A stretch of DNA of 8,443 nt from an uncultured Bacilli bacterium (GCA_910579455.1 CAJTUT010000030.1:1-8443); one strand, 5' to 3'; counted from the stretch's first letter, positions 1 through 6,272 are shown. Notes: a model not told the origin generated them from the sequence alone. Made by a program: numbers and translations.

Positions 1-89
1 GTAGCGAAAAGATATTATAGATTATTCATATGTCTTTTTCAATTATGAAATGTTGCACTTCAAACTTAAATTAACATTTTTTGATGAAT

Positions 90-118
90 TTGTAATTTTG
101 AAAATAATATGATATAAT
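90..118 (+). promoter_or_regulatory. Sigma-A promoter for the ywiB-like/argS unit
   Basis: A perfect TATAAT -10 lies at 113-118, preceded by the extended -10 dinucleotide TG at 110-111. A -35-like TTGTAA (4 of 6 matches to TTGACA) lies at 90-95, giving a 17-base spacer. Transcription would start near 125, leaving a leader of about 20 bases before the first gene. That leader has no room for a T-box or other riboswitch, so argS is probably not controlled by tRNA-dependent attenuation here. Confidence 0.7.
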
Positions 119-143
119 TTGAGCATATTTTTAGGAGAAGTTT

Positions 144-482
144 ATGAAAAAAAAGGCTATAGTAAAAATAGAAACAGAGGATAGCAAGCTACAAGAAAGG
201 GTAGAAGTAGAAATAAAAAATGGTAAAATAAACTATTTAGAGAAGGACAAAACTGCTGTTTTATTAGAACTAGAAAATAAAATCTTAATAAGAGAAAATC
301 CTGAAATTTATATGGAATTAAATTTAAAAGAGGAAAAAGGAAATATTTATATAAAAAGTTTACAGAAAAATATAGCAATTCTATTGGAACTAAAAAAAAT
401 GGATATTAGTAAAAATAAAATAGAAGTACAATATGAGGTAGAAAAAGAGTTATATTTTTATAAACTAGAGATGGAGGATTAA
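144..482 (+). CDS. YwiB-like small protein (DUF1934 type, divergent), upstream of argS
   Basis: This 112-residue protein has no signal peptide or membrane segment and is very rich in Lys and Glu. Alternating hydrophobic and charged residues through most of its length suggest beta strands, as expected for the small beta-barrel DUF1934/YwiB family, whose function is not well established. The assignment rests on the pattern, the C-terminal part (a strand pair ending in KLEMED) and the place directly ahead of argS, where ywiB sits in Bacillus. It is shorter than Bacillus YwiB (about 140 residues) and similarity is weak. AGGAGA at 133-138 supports the ATG at 144. Its stop codon ends one base before the argS start, so the two are probably translationally coupled. 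Family membership is inferred, but the gene itself looks real. Confidence 0.6.
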   Translation: MKKKAIVKIETEDSKLQERVEVEIKNGKINYLEKDKTAVLLELENKILIRENPEIYMELNLKEEKGNIYIKSLQKNIAILLELKKMDISKNKIEVQYEVEKELYFYKLEMED

Positions 483-483
483 G

Positions 484-2232
484 ATGAGTATTATAAAAGA
501 TCTAGAAAAAGATATATATGACTTAATAAAGAAAGCAGGTTATGAAGTAGAAAACTTTATACTGAAACCTTCTGATAGGCCTGATTTAGGAGATTATCAA
601 ATTAATGATAGTATGACACTTGCCAAAATATATCATAAAAACCCTAAACAAATAGCTCAGGATATTAAGGAAAAATTAGAGTTAGATGACAGATTTACTA
701 ACATCAACATAGCTGGGCCAGGATTTATTAATATCACCCTATCTAATTCCTTTTTAATTCATGCTGTGAATAGAATTAACCAGGATTTTTATAATAATAT
801 TGATAAACAAGAATACAAAAAAATTATTTTAGATTATGGTGGTGCGAATGTATCCAAGGCATTACATGTCGGACACCTAAGAAGTGCCAATATTGGAGAG
901 GCGTTAAAACGGTTAGCAAATCTGTTAGGTTGTAAGGCAATTAGTGATGCCCATCTAGGTGATTATGGAAGACCCTTAGGACTTGTATTATTAGAAATTC
1001 AAAAAAGATACCCTGATTTAGAATATTTCGATTCAAATTATGAAGGAGATTATGAAAAGGTGCCCCTTCCCATTACAAATGAAGATTTGGAAAAGATTTA
1101 TCCTATTGCTAGTCAAAAGGCGAAGGAAAATACTGAATATTTAGAAGAGGCTAGAATCATGACCTTAAAAATTCAAAATCATGAAAAAGGGATTTATGAT
1201 TTATGGAAAAAAGTAGTAAATATTTCGAAAGATGCAATTAAAAAAGTTTATGATATGCTAAATGTGTCTTATGATTTGTGGAACGGTGAAAGTGATGCTA
1301 CACCCTATGTTCCAGAATTATTAAAAATTTGCGAAACCCACAAGGTAGTGTCTGAAAGTGATGGTGCAAAAATAATCGAAGTAAAAAAAGCAGAAGAATC
1401 ATCTCCTATGCCACCTTTATTGTTAGTGAAATCAAATGGAACAATTTCTTATGAAACGACAGATTTAGCGACAATCATTCAAAGAAAAAAAGAAATTAAT
1501 CCGGATGAAATTTGGTATTTAGCAGATGAAAGACAATCTCTTCATTTCGAACAAGTATTTAGGGCAACAAAAAAGGCAAATTTAATTAATCCAAAAGTTA
1601 ACTTAGAATATATTGGATTTGGAACTATGAATGGAACTGATGGCAAACCATTTAAGACAAGGGACGGGGGTATTATGTCATTAAAGTCCCTGATTGAAAT
1701 GGTAAAGGAAGAAACAAAAAAGCGTATAAATTATGATATAGTCACACAAGATAAGGTAGAGCAGACAGTAGATATAATAGCAATTGCTACCTTAAAATAT
1801 GCAGATTTTATTCCATATCGTACTACAGATTATATATTTAACCCTGCTAAGTTTTCAGATGTAGAGGGAAAAACGGGACCCTATTTGCTTTACTCAACCA
1901 TTAGAATGAAATCATTGTTAGAACATGCTAAAGAAATCAAGCAAGAAACCTATCATATCTTAGAGGATGAATCATCTCGCAATATTATTTTGACCTTATT
2001 AAGACTACCCAGCGTTTTAACTAAATCATTTAAAATAAAGTCTCTAAATGAAATTGCAGAATATTTATATATCCTAACAAATAAATATAATAAGTTTTAT
2101 ATGGAAAATAAAATATTAATAGAAACGAATCATAATTTGCAGGAATCATGGCTAGTATTAACTAATATAGTATATAGAATGAATTTGTTATTATTGGATG
2201 TACTTGGAATAAAAGTACCAGAAAAAATGTGA
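484..2232 (+). CDS. argS: Arginine--tRNA ligase (ArgRS)
   Basis: Class I aminoacyl-tRNA synthetase that charges tRNA-Arg with arginine using ATP, in the cytoplasm. The 582 residues fit the family length. The N-terminal additional domain that recognises the tRNA elbow covers about residues 1-105. The class I HIGH signature appears as ALHVGHLR (residues 126-133), preceded by GGANVSK. The region equivalent to KMSKS reads DGKPFKTRDGG (386-396), a degenerate form usual for many ArgRS enzymes. The C-terminal all-helical DALR anticodon-binding domain begins near GKTGPYLLYSTIRMKSLL. GGAGG at 473-477, inside the end of the preceding gene, sets the ATG at 484. The stop is TGA. Four Trp codons checked are all TGG and there is no in-frame TGA, so the standard code is in use. 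Confidence 0.98.
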   Translation: MSIIKDLEKDIYDLIKKAGYEVENFILKPSDRPDLGDYQINDSMTLAKIYHKNPKQIAQDIKEKLELDDRFTNINIAGPGFINITLSNSFLIHAVNRINQDFYNNIDKQEYKKIILDYGGANVSKALHVGHLRSANIGEALKRLANLLGCKAISDAHLGDYGRPLGLVLLEIQKRYPDLEYFDSNYEGDYEKVPLPITNEDLEKIYPIASQKAKENTEYLEEARIMTLKIQNHEKGIYDLWKKVVNISKDAIKKVYDMLNVSYDLWNGESDATPYVPELLKICETHKVVSESDGAKIIEVKKAEESSPMPPLLLVKSNGTISYETTDLATIIQRKKEINPDEIWYLADERQSLHFEQVFRATKKANLINPKVNLEYIGFGTMNGTDGKPFKTRDGGIMSLKSLIEMVKEETKKRINYDIVTQDKVEQTVDIIAIATLKYADFIPYRTTDYIFNPAKFSDVEGKTGPYLLYSTIRMKSLLEHAKEIKQETYHILEDESSRNIILTLLRLPSVLTKSFKIKSLNEIAEYLYILTNKYNKFYMENKILIETNHNLQESWLVLTNIVYRMNLLLLDVLGIKVPEKM

Positions 2233-2268
2233 AAACTATTGTAATTAAAAACAATCTGTGCTATAAGT

Positions 2269-2299
2269 TTATTTGTATTTAAATAAATGATACAAATAA
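2269..2299. repeat. Perfect 10-bp inverted repeat upstream of rpoE
   Basis: TTATTTGTAT (2269-2278) is exactly complementary to ATACAAATAA (2290-2299), with an 11-base loop. Two flanking G-T pairs could lengthen it slightly. It follows argS by about 36 bases and has no T-tract after it, so it is a poor intrinsic terminator. The right arm covers the place where a -35 for the rpoE -10 at 2313 would sit, which fits a regulator binding site or a structured 3' end for the argS mRNA. The function is unknown. Confidence 0.55.
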
Positions 2300-2308
2300 G
2301 TACATTTA

Positions 2309-2334
2309 TGCATATAATGCTTTAATTAAGGAGG
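2309..2334 (+). promoter_or_regulatory. Probable rpoE promoter -10 and ribosome binding site
   Basis: A perfect TATAAT lies at 2313-2318, with TG two bases upstream (one base off the ideal extended -10 spacing). The -35 region, overlapped by the inverted repeat, shows no good TTGACA match. The ribosome binding site AAGGAGG at 2328-2334 is six bases from the ATG. A start site near 2325 would give an mRNA with almost no leader before the ribosome binding site. Confidence 0.5.
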
Positions 2335-2340
2335 ATTATC

Positions 2341-2784
2341 ATGGATATTAAAAAAATGTCAAAAGAGGAGTTAGAGTTACTATCAAATAAAGATATAACC
2401 TTTCACTTATTAGATAATAGTAAAGAGTCTATAAATACAGCTAATTTATTTAAGGAGATTATAAAACTGTTAGGGTTACCAAAATCAGATTTTGAAACAA
2501 AAATAGGAGATTACTATACATCGCTCGCTACTGATAAAAGGTTTATTTTGTTAGACGATGGAACTTGGGATTTAAGAAGTCGTCATACTTCTGATAAAGT
2601 GGTAAAAATAATAGAAAATGAAGAGGAAGAAGAGGAGGAGGAAATACCAAAAGAAGAAGGTCAAGAGGAAATAGAGGAAGATAATTATGACGATAATGAT
2701 GATACAGATGATGTGTATGATAAAGAAGAAGATTTAAAAGACTTAGTGGTAATTGATGAAGATGAACTAGAATTAGAAGAATAA
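2341..2784 (+). CDS. rpoE: DNA-directed RNA polymerase subunit delta
   Basis: Delta is the small accessory subunit of Gram-positive (mainly Bacilli) RNA polymerase. It helps recycle the enzyme and makes initiation more sensitive to the first nucleotide. The N-terminal HARE-HTH domain covers about residues 1-85 and includes the family pattern RFILLDDGTWDLRS (67-80). From residue 92 to the end (147) the chain is almost wholly Glu and Asp, the expected disordered acidic tail that competes with nucleic acid. The tail is encoded by a purine-rich stretch with an uninterrupted 25-base purine run at 2620-2644 that looks like internal Shine-Dalgarno sequence, but no start codon follows. A strong ribosome binding site at 2328-2334 fixes the start. 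The last codons and the stop lie inside a terminator-like hairpin. Confidence 0.95.
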   Translation: MDIKKMSKEELELLSNKDITFHLLDNSKESINTANLFKEIIKLLGLPKSDFETKIGDYYTSLATDKRFILLDDGTWDLRSRHTSDKVVKIIENEEEEEEEEIPKEEGQEEIEEDNYDDNDDTDDVYDKEEDLKDLVVIDEDELELEE

Positions 2785-2795
2785 TTCTAGTTTTT
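2765..2795 (+). terminator. Intrinsic terminator overlapping the rpoE stop codon
   Basis: ACTAGAATTA (2766-2775) pairs exactly with TAATTCTAGT (2782-2791), around a six-base loop GAAGAA. One further A-T pair is possible outside. T residues run from 2791 to 2795. The TAA stop (2782-2784) is in the right arm, so the hairpin forms only once the translating ribosome has left. The stem has few G-C pairs, so termination may be partial. Confidence 0.6.
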
Positions 2796-2807
2796 ATATG
2801 AATAGTA

Positions 2808-2835
2808 TGTTATAATAGCAATGATTAAAAGGAGG
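2808..2835 (+). promoter_or_regulatory. Extended -10 promoter and ribosome binding site of prfA
   Basis: TGTTATAAT (2808-2816) is a perfect extended -10 (TGn-TATAAT). The expected -35 position (about 2788-2793, TAGTTT) is weak and lies in the upstream terminator. Transcription should begin near 2823, after the upstream in-frame ATG at 2821. The strong ribosome binding site AGGAGG (2830-2835) lies nine bases before GTG 2845. Both facts rule out the ATG at 2821 as the main start. Confidence 0.75.
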
Positions 2836-2844
2836 CGTAATATT

Positions 2845-3909
2845 GTGATTGATAGATTGGAGACGACTTTAAAAAGGTATCAAACAATTGAAGAAGAACT
2901 AACAAAACCGGAAGTATTAAGTGACATTGGGAAGACGACTAAATTATCTAAAGAACTATCGGAAATAGAGGAACTAGTAATATGTTATAAAAAGTATAAA
3001 AAAGTCATTAGCGATATAGATGAGACAACAGAAATGTTAAAAGATGATGAACTAGGAGAAATAGCAAAGGAGGATTTAAAAGCTCTACAGCAAAAGAAAG
3101 AAGAATTGGATAAACAATTAGAAATATTATTAATACCAAAGGATCCAAATGATGGGAAAAATGTAGTAATAGAAATTAGAGGAGCTGCTGGAGGAGATGA
3201 AGCTAATATCTTTGCGGGAGATTTATTTCGAATGTATACAAGATATGCAGAAAAATGTGGTTTTAGTTATAAGGTCTATAATGCAGTTGAAAGCTCAGCA
3301 GGAGGATATAGTCAAATAGAATTTATTATTAAAGGGGCAAATGCCTATTCAAAATTAAAATATGAAAGTGGATCCCATAGAGTCCAAAGAGTGCCAGTTA
3401 CGGAATCAAATGGAAGACTTCAAACATCTACTGCTACTGTACTAGTAATGCCCGAGGTAGACGATGATGTAGAAATAGAAATTAATCCTAATGATTTAAG
3501 AATTGATATTTATAGATCAAGTGGTTGTGGAGGACAAGGAGTTAATACTACGGACTCCGCAGTAAGGATTACACATTTACCAACCAATACAGTGGTTACT
3601 TGTCAAAATGAAAGAAGCCAAATTCAGAATAAAGAGCAAGCAATGAAAGTCCTTAAAGTTAGACTTTATGAACAGAAATTACAAAAACAAGAACAAGAGC
3701 AGGGAGAACAAAGAAGAAGCAAAATAGGTACAGGAGATAGAGCAGAAAAGATTAGAACGTATAATTATCCACAAAATAGAGTAACCGATCATAGAATAGG
3801 GTTTACTACAAAACAATTGGATCGTGTTATGGATGGGGATTTAGAAGATGTAATTAACGCTTTGATTTCAGAAGATCAGAAAAGGAAATTAGAAGGAAAC
3901 GATGAATAG
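2845..3909 (+). CDS. prfA: Peptide chain release factor 1 (RF1)
   Basis: RF1 reads UAA and UAG in the ribosomal A site and triggers release of the finished protein. With the GTG start at 2845 the protein has 354 residues and begins V/M-IDRLE, matching the usual RF1 start. The longer frame from ATG 2821 would include the ribosome binding site. The N-terminal coiled-coil domain covers about residues 1-105. The tripeptide anticodon is PVT in QRVPVTES (about 182-189), followed by GRLQTS where most RF1 proteins have GRIHTS, so the His that stacks on the stop codon is replaced by Gln at residue 193. The catalytic GGQ is at 229-231 within SGCGGQGVN, a variant of the common SGAGGQHVN. The RF1-specific QNRVTDHR region is present near the C-terminus. 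The next gene overlaps it by eight bases, and prmC, which methylates the GGQ Gln, is close downstream. Confidence 0.97.
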   Translation: MIDRLETTLKRYQTIEEELTKPEVLSDIGKTTKLSKELSEIEELVICYKKYKKVISDIDETTEMLKDDELGEIAKEDLKALQQKKEELDKQLEILLIPKDPNDGKNVVIEIRGAAGGDEANIFAGDLFRMYTRYAEKCGFSYKVYNAVESSAGGYSQIEFIIKGANAYSKLKYESGSHRVQRVPVTESNGRLQTSTATVLVMPEVDDDVEIEINPNDLRIDIYRSSGCGGQGVNTTDSAVRITHLPTNTVVTCQNERSQIQNKEQAMKVLKVRLYEQKLQKQEQEQGEQRRSKIGTGDRAEKIRTYNYPQNRVTDHRIGFTTKQLDRVMDGDLEDVINALISEDQKRKLEGNDE

Positions 3910-4195
3910 GTATAGAGATAAAAAGGACAAACTAAAAAATAGTATAATAGATAATACTAAAAAAACACCACTAATTGAAACACATTTAAATCAATTTATT
4001 TGTGGGGAATGTTTTAATACAAATTTAATTATAGAAGATATTGCTGAGGAAAAATTAATCGGTTCAGAAACAATACCACCATGTAACCATTGTTCTAATA
4101 ACACAATGCAGATTTGTGTAAGAGATAAGGAAATTACCAAATCGTTTTTAGAAATGAGTACAAAGAAAACACAAAAGGAAGAAAAAGATTTTTAA
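3902..4195 (+). CDS. Uncharacterised small protein with two CxxC motifs, between prfA and prmC
   Basis: I do not recognise this 97-residue protein. It has CGEC at residues 34-37 and CNHC at 61-64, a C-x2-C-x23-C-x2-C layout typical of a single structural zinc ribbon. One extra Cys follows at 72. The flanks are strongly basic (residues 1-21) and Lys/Glu-rich (86-97) and are probably disordered. There is no membrane segment or signal peptide, so it is likely cytoplasmic. The ATG overlaps the end of prfA by eight bases (stop TAG at 3907-3909), and AGAAGGA at 3891-3897 lies inside prfA as ribosome binding site, so it is probably translated by coupling to RF1. Its place between a release factor gene and that factor's methyltransferase suggests, but does not show, a link to translation. 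Coding is supported by the gapless fit between prfA and prmC. Confidence 0.75.
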   Translation: MNRYRDKKDKLKNSIIDNTKKTPLIETHLNQFICGECFNTNLIIEDIAEEKLIGSETIPPCNHCSNNTMQICVRDKEITKSFLEMSTKKTQKEEKDF

Positions 4196-4227
4196 ATGAT
4201 AAAAAAATCTAGGAGTGTAAAAACTAA

Positions 4228-5061
4228 ATGAGAGTAGAAGACCTATTAGTTTTTGGAAAAAGGTATTGTCATTCTGATCATGTAAAAATTCTTCTTGCCT
4301 ATATTTTAAACTTTAATCCTTTAGAATTGTTAAATCACCTAGACGATTTCATAGAAGAAGAAAAATGTAAGGTATTTAAGGAAATGATCTTCTCCTTAAA
4401 GAAAGGTAAACCCATTCAGTATGTAATCGGTAATATTAATTTCTATGGAAATCAATTTTTAATAAATGAGAATGTATTAATACCAAGATTTGAGACAGAA
4501 GAGTTGGTAGAAAATACATGTATATATATAAAACAAAACTTTTCTGAACAAATAAAAATATTAGATATTGGGTGTGGAAGTGGTGTAATTGGTTTAACTT
4601 TAAAACAAAAGTTTCCGAATGCAGAAGTAGATTTATTAGATATTAGTGAAAGTGCTTTAGAAGTTGCCCGAGAAAATGCTAACCGATTAAATTTAAAGGT
4701 AAACTTTATACAAAGTGATGTTTTTGATGAGGTAAATAGAAAATACGATGTTATAATTAGTAATCCGCCATATATTAAAACAGAAGAGAAAATAGAAGAT
4801 ATTGTAAAAAGAAATGAACCACATCTTGCTTTATATGCAGGATTAGATGGTTTAGATATTTACAAAAAGATACTAAGAAACATTCACAACTATCTAAATC
4901 AAAAATATTTAATTGCTTTTGAAATAGGATGTACACAAAAAAATGATGTTCTTGACTTAATTAATACTTCCTTACAGGATGTTCAAATAGAGGCTAAAAA
5001 AGATTTATCAGAAAAAGATAGAATGATATTTATTTTAGGAGGCATAAAAAATTATAAATAG
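4228..5061 (+). CDS. prmC: Release factor glutamine methyltransferase (PrmC/HemK)
   Basis: It transfers a methyl group from S-adenosylmethionine to the side-chain nitrogen of the Gln in the GGQ motif of RF1 and RF2, which improves peptide release. The 277 residues match the family. The N-terminal helical bundle that docks the release factor covers about residues 1-75. Next come the family pattern GKPIQYVIG and the hallmark LIPRFETEELVE. The SAM-binding glycine loop is DIGCGSGVIG, and the catalytic NPPY appears in SNPPYIK. The C-terminus, ending in MIFIL, completes the Rossmann fold. AGGAG at 4211-4215 lies 12 bases before ATG 4228, which is slightly long, but no better start is seen. It follows the small zinc-ribbon-like gene by 32 bases and is probably in the same transcript as prfA. 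The stop is TAG. Confidence 0.97.
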   Translation: MRVEDLLVFGKRYCHSDHVKILLAYILNFNPLELLNHLDDFIEEEKCKVFKEMIFSLKKGKPIQYVIGNINFYGNQFLINENVLIPRFETEELVENTCIYIKQNFSEQIKILDIGCGSGVIGLTLKQKFPNAEVDLLDISESALEVARENANRLNLKVNFIQSDVFDEVNRKYDVIISNPPYIKTEEKIEDIVKRNEPHLALYAGLDGLDIYKKILRNIHNYLNQKYLIAFEIGCTQKNDVLDLINTSLQDVQIEAKKDLSEKDRMIFILGGIKNYK

Positions 5062-5070
5062 GTTATTGAA
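5042..5070 (+). promoter_or_regulatory. Candidate sigma-F-type promoter for spoIIR
   Basis: GCATA at 5042-5046 is an exact match to the sigma-F/sigma-G -35 consensus as I know it. It is followed 14 bases later by GGTTATTGAA at 5061-5070, which has the leading GG and fifth-position A of the -10 but misses later positions. In B. subtilis spoIIR is a sigma-F target. The placement, within the last codons of prmC, is suitable, but the -10 match is poor, so this is only a candidate. Confidence 0.25.
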
Positions 5071-5085
5071 TAAATATTTAGAAAA

Positions 5086-5118
5086 AAAACCACTATTAAG
5101 ATGAAAGGTGGTTTTATT
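5086..5118 (+). terminator. Hairpin between prmC and spoIIR (weak terminator or site masking the ribosome binding site)
   Basis: AAAACCAC (5086-5093) pairs exactly with GTGGTTTT (5108-5115) around a 14-base loop. The right arm runs into TTTTATT, giving a modest T-tract. The ribosome binding site of spoIIR, AAAGGTGG (5104-5111), is half in the loop and half in the right arm. The structure could end prmC transcripts, limit translation of spoIIR, or both. Confidence 0.45.
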
Positions 5119-5119
5119 A

Positions 5120-5650
5120 GTGAAGAAAATTATGATAGTCCTAGTTTTTTTAAGTATTGCATTTTTAATTAGTAATGGGGAAAGTACAGAAGTATTGATA
5201 CCAAAAGAAGCGATAAGATTTAGAGTGATTGCAAATAGTAACACTAAAGAAGATCAGATGAATAAAAAGAAAATTACCAATAATTTAGAACAAGATATTT
5301 CTTATCTACTTAAGGATTCAAATAGTTTAGCACAAACAAGAATGATCTTAAAAAAGAATGTTGGAATGTTTAAAACGAATATTGAACAAACTTTAAAAGT
5401 GAATCACATAAACGAAACTTATACTATTGATTATGGTAATCATTATTTTCCGGAGAAGAAGTATAAAGGTGTAATCTATCCAGAAGGAGAATATGAATCT
5501 TTAGTAGTAACATTAGGCAATGGAGCTGGTGAAAATTTCTGGTGTGTTTTATTTCCACCATTATGTCTATTGGAGGCAGAGGAAGGGAATAATGAAAAAG
5601 TTGAATATTCATCTTTTGTAAAAGAAGTTTTAGATAAGTATTTTTCATAA
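5120..5650 (+). CDS. spoIIR: Stage II sporulation protein R (SpoIIR)
   Basis: SpoIIR is made in the forespore, crosses its membrane and activates the protease SpoIIGA, which cleaves pro-sigma-E to switch on the mother-cell programme. GTG 5120 is chosen because the ribosome binding site AAAGGTGG (5104-5111) lies eight bases before it; an upstream in-frame GTG at 5108 falls inside that site. The resulting 176 residues begin MKKIMIVLVFLSIAFLIS, a clear signal or anchor segment. Family hallmarks follow: RFRVIANSN (about 33-41) and YPEGEYESLVVTLGNGAGENFWCVLFPPLC (coding about 5479-5568; described by position because of length), with the typical GxGxNWWCVLFPPLC-like core. It is shorter than B. subtilis SpoIIR (about 220 residues), lacking part of the C-terminal extension. 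Its place after prmC matches the Bacillus order. It implies a sporulating or formerly sporulating host. Confidence 0.93.
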   Translation: MKKIMIVLVFLSIAFLISNGESTEVLIPKEAIRFRVIANSNTKEDQMNKKKITNNLEQDISYLLKDSNSLAQTRMILKKNVGMFKTNIEQTLKVNHINETYTIDYGNHYFPEKKYKGVIYPEGEYESLVVTLGNGAGENFWCVLFPPLCLLEAEEGNNEKVEYSSFVKEVLDKYFS

Positions 5651-5662
5651 AGGAAAATAATA

Positions 5663-5696
5663 GAATATAGAAGGTGATGACATGTCTTCTATATTC
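5663..5696 (+). promoter_or_regulatory. Hairpin presenting the mntP start codon in its loop
   Basis: GAATATAGAAG (5663-5673) is exactly complementary to CTTCTATATTC (5686-5696): eleven uninterrupted pairs around a 12-base loop, GTGATGACATGT. The loop holds the ATG (5682-5684) and most of the Shine-Dalgarno match AGGTGAT (5672-5678). The left arm takes the first purines of that site and the right arm covers codons 2-5. There is no T-tract, so it is not a normal terminator. A role in translation control is inferred. Confidence 0.6.
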
Positions 5697-6215
5697 ATAT
5701 ATATATTTATGGCAATAGGTCTTAGTATGGATGCCTTTTCTTTAGCTATCGTTTATGGGACAAACGGAATACCAAAGAAAAAAATTATAATGCTTTCTAT
5801 CATAGTGGGTATTTGTCACTTTGTAATGCCGAATTTGAGTGGACTATTAGGAAAGCTATTTTTAATTAACTTTAGTCGGTATGGACAAATTATAGAAGGA
5901 ATTGTTTTTCTGATTTTAGCACTAGAAATGATTTTATCCTTTAAAGAAGATGATACCAAATATAAGATAGATAGGTTTTATGAACTTCTTTTATTTGGAT
6001 TTGCAGTAAGTATTGATAGTTTTACAGTAGGATTAGCACTTTCTATAGAAAATCAAAGTCTAGTATTACCAGGTTTCATATTCTCTATAGTCAGCGGTAT
6101 TTTTACATTTTTTGGATTATTATTAGGAAAATATTTAAATGATAAAGTGGGAGATATTTCTAAAATAATAGGAATCATCATCTTATTTTTATTAGCGTTT
6201 CATTCAATATGTTAG
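5682..6215 (+). CDS. mntP: Putative manganese efflux pump MntP
   Basis: Integral membrane protein of the MntP (formerly DUF204/UPF0059) family, which exports Mn(II) and protects against manganese excess. Its 177 residues have about six hydrophobic segments arranged as two related halves. Each half carries the family motif with its acidic metal-site residue: GLSMDAFSLA (13-22, Asp17) and VSIDSFTVGLAL (109-120, Asp112). HFVMP (46-50) is the usual conserved segment of the third helix region. A more distant relative, the sporulation-linked YtaF, shares the fold, but length and motifs fit MntP better. The gene follows spoIIR by 31 bases with no visible yybP-ykoY manganese riboswitch, so any Mn control must act elsewhere. 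The start ATG lies in the loop of a strong hairpin. The stop is TAG. Confidence 0.88.
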   Translation: MSSIFIYIFMAIGLSMDAFSLAIVYGTNGIPKKKIIMLSIIVGICHFVMPNLSGLLGKLFLINFSRYGQIIEGIVFLILALEMILSFKEDDTKYKIDRFYELLLFGFAVSIDSFTVGLALSIENQSLVLPGFIFSIVSGIFTFFGLLLGKYLNDKVGDISKIIGIIILFLLAFHSIC

Positions 6216-6243
6216 AATTTATTAGGGAACTTTTTCAATATAA

Positions 6244-6272
6244 TTGACTAAATATCATAAATTATCTATAAT
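6244..6272 (+). promoter_or_regulatory. Sigma-A promoter for murA
   Basis: TTGACT (6244-6249; five of six consensus bases) and a perfect TATAAT (6267-6272) are separated by exactly 17 bases. This is the best two-element promoter in the window. The start site would be near 6279, giving a leader of about 74 bases before murA. A second TATAAT at 6239-6244 overlaps the -35 but has no good -35 of its own. Confidence 0.8.

Noticed and set aside
1..48. Open frame from the window edge to TGA at 46-48, as the tail of an upstream gene
   Set aside because: Only 15 codons with no recognisable motif; an open run this short is expected by chance.
48..82. AAATGTT...AACATTT with a six-T run, as a terminator for an upstream gene
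   Set aside because: The stem is seven pairs with two G-C pairs and an 18-base loop; it is too weak to list, though it could be real if a gene ends just before the window.
1..143. T-box riboswitch ahead of argS
   Set aside because: The predicted leader is about 20 bases and no T-box-like sequence or antiterminator is visible.
2230..2282. Reading the argS TGA as Trp (mycoplasma code) and extending the protein
   Set aside because: Trp is encoded by TGG and no in-frame TGA occurs in the other genes; the extension would be about 17 residues of unconserved, AT-driven sequence.
2620..2644. Purine run in rpoE as an internal translation start or slippage site
   Set aside because: It encodes the expected acidic tail, no start codon follows at a suitable distance, and the frame stays intact.
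4186..4210. Inverted repeat AGATTTTT...AAAAATCT after the small CxxC protein gene
   Set aside because: Seven of its eight pairs are A-T, there is no T-tract after it, and such repeats are common by chance in this composition; the prfA-prmC unit probably continues through it.
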